Assembly (NCBI GenBank): GCA_037189585.1
Contig: JBBCJA010000001.1
Span: 310,001-374,000, forward strand
Direction: 5' to 3'
Length of the DNA: 64,000 bases
DNA from: JAEXNA01 sp037189585
Lineage (GTDB): Bacteria; Vulcanimicrobiota; Xenobia; Xenobiales; JADMJV01
Shown: one piece after another, positions 36,612 through 45,001 of the stretch
Layout: each line of letters starts with the position of its first letter
Position numbering within the stretch: position 1 is the stretch's first letter
Program-made: the position numbers and the translations under genes
Notes under the pieces: model-generated
Told to the model about the DNA's origin: nothing
Seen by the model: only the letters and a program-made list of their open reading frames with translations
Databases searched by the model: none

Positions 36612-38060
36612 GTGACCCAATACCAGCCAGAGGAGAGCGAGTTAGAGACCCGTTGGTGGGAACTAGACTTGCGATCTCTGGCTGTTTTGCGTATCGCGCT
36701 GGGGGCTTTCGTTCTGCTCACCCTGGCTAGCTTTTGGGGAGACACCACGGCCTTTTTTACCGATGAAGGGGTGCTTCCGCGCGACGCTCTCGTCAATTCT
36801 CCCTTCGTCGATCTCTGGCTCTGTTTCCATATGGGGTCGGGCGGTTGGCGCAGCCAAGCTCTACTCAATGGGCTCTTGGGTCTTTTCGCGTTGGGGCTGC
36901 TCCTGGGCTGGCGGACGCCGTGGATGGCCGCGGGCTGCTGGACTTTGCTGAACTCGCTCCAGACTCGAAATCCGTTTATAGGCGACCGTGGCGACCTGGA
37001 GCTGAGCTTGATGCTCTTCTGGGCCTTCTTTCTCCCCCTAGGCGCGAAGTGGTCGCTCGACGCCAAGGCGGGGCGGTCACCTTTCGGTCGTCAACGAGGG
37101 GTCGCGGCCGCGGCTCTGGTCACGCAGTTCGGACTGATCTACCTCTTCGCCGCTTACTACAAGAACGGTGTTTTCTGGCTAACTCGTGGAGACGGGCTGG
37201 AGCACTCCTTGATCACGCCCTTGTTCGCCACCGATGTCTCCTTGTGGTTGGCTCAGGCCGCTCAGGGCTATCTGCGAGTTGGGAACTACGCGGTGATCGC
37301 AGGCGAGCTGTTCGCGGGGCTGCTTCTCTTCTGCCCCTGGTCGGTGAGTTTGGTGCGTACCATGGCGGTGGCGATGTTGCTCGGCTTTCACCTTCTGGTG
37401 GCCTTGTTTTTCCAACTGGGTCTCTTCCCCTGGATAGGAGCTGTTCTGCCCTTGGCTCTTCTGCCCAAAGAGTTCTGGAGCGGGTGGGGCGGACGTCTCG
37501 AGGCCTGGGGAGATCGTTTCCTGGGGGGAGAACGGGTCGAGGAGCCGGTCCGGCGCTGGGAGCTCTGGCGAACGTGCTTTTTAAGCTTCAGCTTGCTCTT
37601 AGCGGTGGCTTCCAACTTTCTCACCACTCCGGCCGGGCAGGGTTGGGGAGCTCCTTCCTGGATTCAACGGGCGGCCGACGCGCTACGACTTTCTCAGCAT
37701 TGGGATCTTTTTTCTCCCATCCCCCCCTATTACGGCAGCTTTCGCCTAGCTGTCACGGATGGGCAGGGGAAGGAGAAGGTGCTTTTTGAAGGGCCGCCGA
37801 CCCGAGAGAGACCCGACCTGGAAAGATTTCCCAGCCACCGTTGGCGGATGCTGATGATCGCTACCATGTACAATCAGTTTGGAGTTATCCGTCCCGGAGT
37901 GGTGCGCGTGTTAAGTCAGCGTTTTGGGGTTGACGTGACCAAACAGGGGAAGGTCGACTACTCCTTTTGGGTCCAGCTTCCCAACGAAAAGGGCGAGCTC
38001 CAGCCGCCGGTCCAGTGGAGTCTGTTGCGGCGAGACCTCCAGGCGGCGGAAAAAACATGA
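36612..38060 (+). CDS. HTTM-domain membrane protein (vitamin K-dependent carboxylase-like)
   Basis: 482 residues from GTG 36612. The N-terminal segment LDLRSLAVLRIALGAFVLL and the loop TRNPFIGDRGDLELSLMLFWAFFLP match the HTTM domain, which shares its fold with gamma-glutamyl carboxylase. About seven helices are followed by a soluble C-terminal part beginning with RAADALRLSQHWDLFSPIPP. The function of bacterial HTTM proteins is generally not established. It is the first of a tandem pair and overlaps the second by ATGA. Confidence 0.85.
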   Translation: MTQYQPEESELETRWWELDLRSLAVLRIALGAFVLLTLASFWGDTTAFFTDEGVLPRDALVNSPFVDLWLCFHMGSGGWRSQALLNGLLGLFALGLLLGWRTPWMAAGCWTLLNSLQTRNPFIGDRGDLELSLMLFWAFFLPLGAKWSLDAKAGRSPFGRQRGVAAAALVTQFGLIYLFAAYYKNGVFWLTRGDGLEHSLITPLFATDVSLWLAQAAQGYLRVGNYAVIAGELFAGLLLFCPWSVSLVRTMAVAMLLGFHLLVALFFQLGLFPWIGAVLPLALLPKEFWSGWGGRLEAWGDRFLGGERVEEPVRRWELWRTCFLSFSLLLAVASNFLTTPAGQGWGAPSWIQRAADALRLSQHWDLFSPIPPYYGSFRLAVTDGQGKEKVLFEGPPTRERPDLERFPSHRWRMLMIATMYNQFGVIRPGVVRVLSQRFGVDVTKQGKVDYSFWVQLPNEKGELQPPVQWSLLRRDLQAAEKT

Positions 38061-39532
38061 AACCGTTCTCTTTAGACCTTCGCGCCCTGGCTTTGTGGAG
38101 AATCGGTCTGGGAGCCGTGGTGCTGCTCGACATTGTCCTGCGGGCGCGTGACCTGCAGGCCTTTTATGGCGACCATGGGGTCTTCAGTCGTTCTATGTGT
38201 TTTCGGGAGGGATGGCAGTATGGGGACTATCATCTCTTCCTGGCTTCCGGCTCCACCGGGGGACTGCTCGTTCTGTTCGCGCTCTGGGCTCTGGCGGCGT
38301 TTTGTTTAATGATCGGGTACCGGCCCCGTATCGCGGGTCTTGTCACCTGGTATTTTGTGGCCTCCATCCAGCTTCGCAATCCCATGGTCATGGACGGAGG
38401 GGACGACCTGCTTCGCCTGCTGCTGTTTTGGACTCCATTTCTGCCTTTGGGAGCTCGCTGGTCCTGGGACGCCAGGTCTCATCCGGAATGGAAGGAGCTT
38501 CCCAACAGCTATCGCAGCGTGGCCACTGTCGGTGTCTACACTCAGACCTTTGTTCTCTATCTGTTCGCCGCTTTACTCAAGAACGGCGACGATTGGCTCA
38601 AGACCGGTGACGCTCTGTACATGGCGCTCTCCATCGATCAGTTCTCCACCACGCTTGCCCGCGCTATGCTAGGATATCCTGATCTGCTGCGTCTGATGAC
38701 ATGGGGAGCCCTGATTTGGGAGTACGCATTAGCCGGGCTTCTCTTGCTGGGCGCCCGCTGGGCTTGGGTCCGCGGGCTGTTTTGCCTTCTGGCTCTTCTC
38801 TTTCACCTCAGTATCGCCGCTATGCTTCACTTCGGGATCTTCATGTTGATCGCCATCGTGGGTTTGACCGCGTTTGTCCCTTCAGTGTTACTAGATCGTC
38901 TTGGTCCTGGTGACGAGGGTCGCGACGAGGAGATCGAGCGGCCCCCTTCCGGCTACCGGTTGGAAAGACCGCTTCAAGCTTTCGCCGCCTTCATAGTGGT
39001 CATGATCTGGATTTTTAATCTGCACAGTGTCAAACACGTTCAACGCATCCCGCGATGGGCCCAGCCGGTGATGAGGTGGACCTATGAGCAGCAGCATTGG
39101 CATCTGTTCGCGCCGTTTCCGTACCGAGAGGACGGCTGGTTTGTCCTGGAGGTCCAAAAGGCCGATGGTACCACCGTCGATGGTTGGGAAAACGGTCCCA
39201 CCTTGGATGGACGACCCGTGAATATCTCCGCGCGATTCGCCAATCAACGATGGCGTCGTTGGCTGCAGAACCTGTATCAGATTTCACTTCCAGCCCATGA
39301 TTTGTGGCGTGAATCGACTTTGAAATTCGCGGCTCGCGAGTGGATGCGCCACCATCCCGGCGAAGAGGCGACACGTTTTCGCCTGATCTGGATGAAAGAG
39401 ATGAACGCTCCGCCGGGCGTTCCGACAAGCGAGGTTAAGCCTGTCGTGTTAGCCGAGAGGGCCGGTTTCGAGCCAGAGAGGAAACCGCTTTCGCAGGCCA
39501 AAGCCACTGGCCATGAGCGAAAACATCGGTAA
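38057..39532 (+). CDS. HTTM-domain membrane protein, tandem paralogue
   Basis: 491 residues from ATG 38057, whose ATGA overlaps the previous stop. The same landmarks recur: LDLRALALWRIGLGAVVLLD, LRNPMVMDGGDDLLRLLLFW, FAALLKNGDDWLKTGDAL and WTYEQQHWHLFAPFPYREDG. The two HTTM genes therefore arose by tandem duplication and differ mostly in the soluble ends. Its last 20 bases overlap the trpS start. Confidence 0.85.
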   Translation: MKPFSLDLRALALWRIGLGAVVLLDIVLRARDLQAFYGDHGVFSRSMCFREGWQYGDYHLFLASGSTGGLLVLFALWALAAFCLMIGYRPRIAGLVTWYFVASIQLRNPMVMDGGDDLLRLLLFWTPFLPLGARWSWDARSHPEWKELPNSYRSVATVGVYTQTFVLYLFAALLKNGDDWLKTGDALYMALSIDQFSTTLARAMLGYPDLLRLMTWGALIWEYALAGLLLLGARWAWVRGLFCLLALLFHLSIAAMLHFGIFMLIAIVGLTAFVPSVLLDRLGPGDEGRDEEIERPPSGYRLERPLQAFAAFIVVMIWIFNLHSVKHVQRIPRWAQPVMRWTYEQQHWHLFAPFPYREDGWFVLEVQKADGTTVDGWENGPTLDGRPVNISARFANQRWRRWLQNLYQISLPAHDLWRESTLKFAAREWMRHHPGEEATRFRLIWMKEMNAPPGVPTSEVKPVVLAERAGFEPERKPLSQAKATGHERKHR

Positions 39533-40505
39533 AAGAGTCTTCTCCGGCATTCAACCTTCGGGTGCGATCCATCTGGGCAACTACGGGGGAGCGATCAAGA
39601 ACTGGGTTCGCTTGCAAGAGCTGACCGAGTGCTTTTACTGCATCGTGGACTATCACGCGATGACCATCCCCTACAGGCCCGAGGACCTCCGGCAGCGGGT
39701 GACGCTGGCCGCCGTGGATATTCTGGCTTGTGGAGTCGATCCGGAGAGGTGCCGCCTGTTCGTGCAGTCGGACGTGCCTGAGCACACCGAGCTTGCTTGG
39801 ATTTTGTCATGCGTTGCCCCGATGGGAGAGCTCAACCGCATGACCCAGTTCAAAGAGAAGTCGGAAAGAGTGGATTCGGTCAACGTCGGACTTTTCACCT
39901 ATCCCGTCCTGCAGACCGCGGATATCTTGCTTTACCACGCCGATACCGTGCCCGTGGGGGAGGACCAGCTTCAGCATCTCGAGGTGAGTCGCGAGATCGC
40001 CCGCCGTTTCAATCACACTTTTCAGCCGATATTCCCCGAGCCGAAGCCTCTTTTGACCTCGGCTCCTCGGATTATGTCGCTTCAAGACCCCACGAGTAAG
40101 ATGTCGAAATCCATCCCCGGTTCGGCCATTATGCTCGGTGACGACGAGGAGACGATCAAAAAGGCTATCAAGCGTGCCGTGACCGGTATGGGGGAACCCG
40201 GAGATGTTCCGCCCGGCGTGGCCAATCTTTTGATTCTGCTAGAGCTCTGCGACCAGAAAGAGACGGCGGAGCAGTTCCGAGCCGCTCAGCTCGACGGAAC
40301 GATCCGTTATGGAGACCTCAAGGCCGCACTGACTGAAGCCCTATTGCAAAGCCTCGCCCCGATCCGAAAGCGTCGAGAAGAGCTTTTGGCGAACCCCGAG
40401 ACAGTCCGCCAGATTCTGGGAGACTCCGCCGCATCGGTCCGTGCCGTGGCCCGCCAGGTACTAGATCAGGCGCGCGAGGTAACGGGTCTTCGCCCCTATT
40501 CCTAG
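39513..40505 (+). CDS. trpS: tryptophanyl-tRNA synthetase
   Basis: 330 residues, class I. GIQPSGAIHLGNYGGAI holds the HIGH-like HLGN, and DPTSKMSKSIPGS holds KMSKS. VPVGEDQLQHLEVSREIA is also typical. It charges tRNA-Trp with tryptophan. The ATG at 39513 lies inside the end of the HTTM gene, with an overlap of 20 bp. Normal length, no change in active-site residues. Confidence 0.96.
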   Translation: MSENIGKRVFSGIQPSGAIHLGNYGGAIKNWVRLQELTECFYCIVDYHAMTIPYRPEDLRQRVTLAAVDILACGVDPERCRLFVQSDVPEHTELAWILSCVAPMGELNRMTQFKEKSERVDSVNVGLFTYPVLQTADILLYHADTVPVGEDQLQHLEVSREIARRFNHTFQPIFPEPKPLLTSAPRIMSLQDPTSKMSKSIPGSAIMLGDDEETIKKAIKRAVTGMGEPGDVPPGVANLLILLELCDQKETAEQFRAAQLDGTIRYGDLKAALTEALLQSLAPIRKRREELLANPETVRQILGDSAASVRAVARQVLDQAREVTGLRPYS

Positions 40506-40512
40506 ACAGGCG

Positions 40513-41628
40513 CTAAGGTGCGCTGGCGAAAACGCGGATCAGCCAGAAAAGGTTCCAGCCTCCGTGAATCACCACGGACGAGGTGATGGAGCCCGTGCGT
40601 AACACGGTCCAACCGAGAATGAGCCCACCGGCGAACTGCCCGGGAGCGTTCCAGAAACTGCCATGAGACAAAGCGAAGAGGGCTGAGGAGACCAACAAGG
40701 CTTCCCGTTGGCCCAGGCTGGATAAAAGTCCCGGCATTAGCCATCCACGGAAAAGAAGCTCTTCAAGAAAAGGGCCTAGGATGACCGCCAGCATGACAAA
40801 TCCCAAGAGATTCAACCCTTGGGCCCGGAGCAAGAGAGCAAGAGTGGGATTGCGGGCGAAGGGAGAGACACCGGTCAGAGAGTAGACGAGTAGCTCGGTA
40901 CCAAGGATGGCGAGCCCGCAGAGAAGCAACCCTTGTCCGATCTCTCGACCTCGAGGTCGACCCAGGGGTTTCCATTGTGGTTTTTTGGCGAACCTCAAAA
41001 GTCCCAGCAGAAGTAGCGCGTTCATGAGCTGGAGAATCCAAAAAGTCGTCAAGTTCCCGCTTTCCGGCGGTACGAGTTGCCGGAGCAGTGGCGCCAACCC
41101 ATAAGGGACGAGTAGTATCCAGAGAAGAGATACGATGAGCCCGGATTGAGCGGAGACCCCCCAAAGACGTGGTCTCTCGGGGTCCGAGGGCGCTTTGGGC
41201 AGTGATGCGAGGGCGATCGCCCCCACTATCCAGCCGAGGAGCAGCAGTGTCGCGAAGCCCAGTCTTTGGAGGCCCTGAAAGGCAGTGACCTTCAACTCGA
41301 CCAATCGCTCTGACGTGGGTTTTCGTTGGTAATTGAAGGCCTGCTGGTAGCCGAGAGGCAGATCGGCGGTGCTCGAAAGACGACCCCCCTGGCCTTCTAA
41401 GATCGCCCGCCTATTCGGGTCGGATTCGACCGCCAGGGCTAGCTGTCGAAGTAATGGGCGTGCCGAGTCGAAGAAACCGTCGGCGTAGAGCCCAGCCAGC
41501 CCTAGTCTTTGACTCAGCTGAAGTTGAGCGTTCAGGCGTGGATTGTCGAAAGTCGCCTTAAGAGCTGTTCCGACGTGAAGGAGCCAGGCGCTACAGAGCG
41601 CGACCAAGACCAGTTTTTTGAAGGTCAA
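40513..41628 (-). CDS. CPBP-family intramembrane metalloprotease
   Basis: 371 residues, with about seven helices. The C-terminal Abi/CPBP domain has the motifs EELLFRGWL (Glu-Glu and Arg), FALSHGSF (His) and HGGWNLFW. These metal-dependent proteases include Rce1-like and bacteriocin-self-immunity proteins; the substrate here is unknown. The N-terminal 130 residues contain an extra outer loop. It lies downstream of a minor-pilin cluster, which overlaps it by 4 nt; that proximity may just reflect transcription. Confidence 0.87.
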   Translation of the reverse strand: MTFKKLVLVALCSAWLLHVGTALKATFDNPRLNAQLQLSQRLGLAGLYADGFFDSARPLLRQLALAVESDPNRRAILEGQGGRLSSTADLPLGYQQAFNYQRKPTSERLVELKVTAFQGLQRLGFATLLLLGWIVGAIALASLPKAPSDPERPRLWGVSAQSGLIVSLLWILLVPYGLAPLLRQLVPPESGNLTTFWILQLMNALLLLGLLRFAKKPQWKPLGRPRGREIGQGLLLCGLAILGTELLVYSLTGVSPFARNPTLALLLRAQGLNLLGFVMLAVILGPFLEELLFRGWLMPGLLSSLGQREALLVSSALFALSHGSFWNAPGQFAGGLILGWTVLRTGSITSSVVIHGGWNLFWLIRVFASAP

Positions 41629-42371
41629 CGCGCTCCAGGGGCGACGCGAACTCTGACGCGGATAAAATAGCTGTTGCGGAATGCCTTCTTAGCGTCTCCG
41701 GCTTCGATGTGGATATCGTAAGCCTCCTTCACCGCGGTGATGCCGAACTCGGGATTGGCGTCGTAGGGCTGCACATAGAGTCCAGAAATGCCGTTGGCGA
41801 TGGTTCGGCGTTGGGGTAGACCGGCAAAATACGCGGTGGAATTAGCGATGAGAAAAGGGCCCACAATGTTAGTTATGTCTCTGTTGCCCGTGCCCCCCGG
41901 ATCCCCGGGCTCTCCGGGAACATCCGTTTCCGCTCGATAGATCTTACCGTTGTAGCCCCCTACTTCAGGGTCCGGTTCAAAGTAATAAGCGACATAACGC
42001 TGCCAGTAGAGCCGACCGTTGACCTCGTCATAGCGAACCTTACCATCTTTATCCAAGGGGGTGGCAAAGACAAGGCCAGGCGGCGTACCGCCACCACCAC
42101 CACCGCCGCCACCACCTCCGGGGACGTAGGGGGGGCCGTAATGTCGGGTCAATTCAGGGGCGGCGTTGGCTAGTTCCGTGGTGATCACACCGGAGGCTTT
42201 GGTGACGGCGATCTGAGCGTCGCCAGCCGCTTGATTGACACGAAAAAGTTGCATGCCTTCGATAAAAAGCTGGTAGGCTCCAGCCATCACAACTCCGATG
42301 ATGGCCAGAGATACCATCATTTCGATGATCGAAAACCCTCGATTTGCTCTATGCGTGGATAGTTTTCTCAC
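41625..42371 (-). CDS. type IV prepilin-like minor pilin (PilW-like) with polyglycine tract
   Basis: 248 residues. The leader ends RG before FSIIEMMVSLAIIGVVMAG, with Gly at -1 and Glu at +5. The globular part includes a run of ten glycines encoded by a GGN triplet tract near 42088-42120 (PGGGGGGGGGG), then PPGLVFATP. The tract may be a flexible linker and may vary in length by slippage. Its start overlaps the end of the upstream prepilin gene by 4 nt (ATGA). Confidence 0.85.
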   Translation of the reverse strand: MRKLSTHRANRGFSIIEMMVSLAIIGVVMAGAYQLFIEGMQLFRVNQAAGDAQIAVTKASGVITTELANAAPELTRHYGPPYVPGGGGGGGGGGGTPPGLVFATPLDKDGKVRYDEVNGRLYWQRYVAYYFEPDPEVGGYNGKIYRAETDVPGEPGDPGGTGNRDITNIVGPFLIANSTAYFAGLPQRRTIANGISGLYVQPYDANPEFGITAVKEAYDIHIEAGDAKKAFRNSYFIRVRVRVAPGAR

Positions 42372-42871
42372 AGTCCATGCCTGTAAACGTAGGCCGAATA
42401 TACGGCCTCCGAGTTGTAGTCGTCGCTCCCGGTGGCCTTGCCCCCACCGGATGAACGCCAGCGAACAAAAACAGTGATGTTACAGAGATCGGGAGAGAAG
42501 GTGACCGGCTCACCGGCGCCATTGGTAAAGCTGACGGGAAACAAAACATTTCCGGTGTTGAAAGTCAGCTCGTAGGAGACCTGATAGGTGATGTCTGCCT
42601 TGCGGCCCCGTACGACCCTTTCGACGGTCACAGGATCCAGGTCGGTGGGAAAAGTATCGCCTTCACGGGCTTTGAGCCAGGTCCATCCGTTGGCGGACAA
42701 ACCTTCGGTAACGCTTCGTGCGACCGTGTTGGCTGCGACCACCTCCCCAGATTTGGCCAAAGCCCTGCCGTACATCACCCACACACCGGCCAGGGCGACC
42801 GCGACCATGACAAAGATGCCAGTCGCGACAATGACCTCCAGGAGGCTATGGCCCTGACGCGAGTTTCTCAC
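42368..42871 (-). CDS. type IV prepilin-like minor pilin (PilV-like)
   Basis: 167 residues. RQGHSLLEVIVATGIFVMVAVA shows Gly at -1, the conserved Glu at +5 and a hydrophobic helix. It has a small globular part ending VYSAYVYRHGL. The gene starts 4 nt after the PilX-like gene upstream. It is the likely partner of the 248- and 538-residue proteins. Confidence 0.84.
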   Translation of the reverse strand: MRNSRQGHSLLEVIVATGIFVMVAVALAGVWVMYGRALAKSGEVVAANTVARSVTEGLSANGWTWLKAREGDTFPTDLDPVTVERVVRGRKADITYQVSYELTFNTGNVLFPVSFTNGAGEPVTFSPDLCNITVFVRWRSSGGGKATGSDDYNSEAVYSAYVYRHGL

Positions 42872-42875
42872 GAGC

Positions 42876-44492
42876 CTATTTCATCGCCATTTGACGCTCA
42901 GCAGCCATCAGCATACTTCCACCACCACAGCCACCACATCCACCACCCGTGACCGTGGTGCCGCTGGAAGTTCCGCCAGACGTACCTCCGGAGGTTCCCC
43001 CGGTTGTCGTCGTGGGGGCCGGGCCGGAGGGTCCTAGAGCTCCCGCGGCGATGGTTCCACCCGGCGTGATCACGCTGTTGGCGAGCTGAAATCCGTAAAT
43101 GTCGGCGATGACGTTGGGGTCGCGAAGCTGAACGTCAAAGTGGAGCTTGGAAGTCGACTCAAGCGCCACTGTCTTGCCTAGAACAGCGCCCCAAAGTTCC
43201 GACCCGTTTTCCATGATAACATCAAGTTCTTTGCCGGCCACAAGACAGTAGTTGTGGACGGAGCCACTTTGAACCCTGAACGTCCCGCCTTGGAGCGAAT
43301 AGAACTTGAGTTGACGAGAAGGTCGGTGCTTGTTGATGGAACTGCCCGCCTGGAAAGTGAGATTTCGGTCGACCAAAACGATAACATCTTCCACTTTGCC
43401 ATCGGTGGTGGCCGTATCTTCGACCACACGGACGTTACCGACGGTCACGCTGTTTCCGGTGACATGGTAGACCTTACCTTCGGTCAAGGTGGCCGGTAGA
43501 GCTCCCACCTCGATGACATCGTCGGGGTGGAATTTCATCTCGGGAACGATCTTGGGCGAGGGTAGCATGTCGATTCTTCCGGAAACAGGCTGGCTGGGGT
43601 CGCCACTTGGACCTGACCCTGTTCTTCCATACTGGGGAGCCGCCCCGACGGTCGGGGTGCTCGCCCCACCCGTGTCCGCTTTGATTCTGGTTTCGAGCTG
43701 GGTGAGCTCACTTGCATCGGATCCAAAGCCAAGCAGGACGTTTCCGTGAACCTTCGTTGTTGGATCGGTAATGGTAATGCTCGCGTCATCGGTGGCTTCG
43801 GTAGCTACCGAAGCCTCCGGCCGGCTCTGGACACTTGTCGGCGTACTAGGATCGCTGGAGGGAGTCCAACCACCGCCACCATTTTGTGACAAGTTGGAAT
43901 TGAAATGGTCCACCGTCGCGCCAGTGATGGTCAGGCTTTCAAAGGCGAAGGCAGCTTGCGGCATGATGGGGTAGCTCGGAGTGAGAGTCGAGCCCATCGT
44001 GGCTTGATTGTACTGAACTCCTCCCGGGGTGGCTTGGCCATCGTTCGGTATGCCGTCCAAGTTGCCCAGTGACAGAATATAGAAGCATTCGGGAGGGATC
44101 TTGGTCCCGTCCGGGGCTTCGGCCTGGGCGTGGTCGTAGCCCTTGATATTGTGGTAGACGCGGGCAAAGGCTTCAGCATCGGCGCTCTCCATGGACACAT
44201 AGACGCTACCGTCTTCTCCCAGCCATGTCCCCTCGGCACCGTCTCCGTCATAGTCGAAGTCGACCGGTGGTTCCCGCAACAGGGAGAGAATCATTTGAGT
44301 GCCGGTGTTGGCCGCGTAGTAGGCCCTGTCGGTCTGTCCGCGACCTGAGGCGAGGCTGAGATTGTAAGATGCCTGTGCCCCGGCAGCGGCGGTGAATACC
44401 ACCACAATGGCGGCGAAGGCCAGCACGAAGACGAGGGCGAAACCTCCAAGTTTTTTGCGGCGAGGGGGTAGGTTCGGACGTTGAATGGACAT
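42876..44492 (-). CDS. large PilX-like minor pilin protein with Cys/Gly-rich C-terminus
   Basis: 538 residues from ATG 44492, which has AAAGGA 9 bases upstream; the frame is open to 44768 but the extension is low-complexity. A pilin-like helix follows PPRRKKLGG (FALVFVLAFAAIVVVFTA), then AAGAQASYNLSLASGRGQTDRAYYAANTG. The central part is a beta-rich surface region with VALESTSKLHFDVQLRDPN, resembling the DUF7305 tail of PilX-type proteins. The C-terminus has GGTS repeats and CGGCGGGSM. It parallels the 749-residue protein at 23907, so the two clusters are paralogous. Confidence 0.75.
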   Translation of the reverse strand: MSIQRPNLPPRRKKLGGFALVFVLAFAAIVVVFTAAAGAQASYNLSLASGRGQTDRAYYAANTGTQMILSLLREPPVDFDYDGDGAEGTWLGEDGSVYVSMESADAEAFARVYHNIKGYDHAQAEAPDGTKIPPECFYILSLGNLDGIPNDGQATPGGVQYNQATMGSTLTPSYPIMPQAAFAFESLTITGATVDHFNSNLSQNGGGGWTPSSDPSTPTSVQSRPEASVATEATDDASITITDPTTKVHGNVLLGFGSDASELTQLETRIKADTGGASTPTVGAAPQYGRTGSGPSGDPSQPVSGRIDMLPSPKIVPEMKFHPDDVIEVGALPATLTEGKVYHVTGNSVTVGNVRVVEDTATTDGKVEDVIVLVDRNLTFQAGSSINKHRPSRQLKFYSLQGGTFRVQSGSVHNYCLVAGKELDVIMENGSELWGAVLGKTVALESTSKLHFDVQLRDPNVIADIYGFQLANSVITPGGTIAAGALGPSGPAPTTTTGGTSGGTSGGTSSGTTVTGGGCGGCGGGSMLMAAERQMAMK

Positions 44493-44551
44493 GGTACCAA
44501 ATCCTTTCGGTCCAGGCTTGGGATGTCCTCTCGGGTTAAGAGTTTTTCTTG

Positions 44552-44857
44552 CTAGGCGACTCTCTTCGCGGCTAAGCCCTTGAGGGCGGCCATGGCGACA
44601 GCAGCTCGAGGACGAGGGTAGTGAGGAAACTTGTCCATCACTTCCAGAGCTTTGACGGCTTCTCCGGCTTGAGAGCAACTTCCTAGCGAGATGTTGGTCA
44701 ACAGCTGGCGACCGATCTCCGCTTTCTGGCCCGAGTCCGAGAATCGCTCGAGGTGCGTCAGGGCGCATGCGGCCACGTCCGCGGCCGAAAGTTCGTTGAC
44801 GCTCTCCAACAGGTAGATGAGCTCTTCGGGAAGGTTCAAGCTAGGGGCGGCGGTCAT
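44552..44857 (-). CDS. small helical protein of unknown function
   Basis: 101 residues, rich in Ala and Leu with heptad-like helices (ADVAACALTHLERFSDSGQ, AVAMAALKGLAAKRV). It begins MTAAPSLNLPEELIYLLE; the GAGGAG ribosome site is about 13 bases upstream, which is long. It lies upstream of the minor-pilin cluster in the same direction. No family is recognised; the frame is clean and the composition protein-like. Confidence 0.55.
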   Translation of the reverse strand: MTAAPSLNLPEELIYLLESVNELSAADVAACALTHLERFSDSGQKAEIGRQLLTNISLGSCSQAGEAVKALEVMDKFPHYPRPRAAVAMAALKGLAAKRVA

Positions 44858-45001
44858 CGTGGTCTAAAATCTCCTCTGGTACTTTGAAGTGTTTCTTGAG
44901 CCAAAGTTACACGACCGCTCTTAATCGAGTCTGAAATTTCTCCGCGCGGGTCGATGTCGTCTCTCGACAGGGGGGGGAAAAGTCGGCGCGAAGGGCGTTT
45001 G

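Noticed and set aside
36845..37789. 314-codon plus-strand frame
   Set aside because: Shifted frame inside the first HTTM gene; composition is Arg/Ser/Gly-rich and unlike a real protein.
42088..42120. possible short tandem repeat or CRISPR-like array
   Set aside because: It is a single GGN codon run encoding polyglycine inside a pilin gene; no spacers or second repeat copy.
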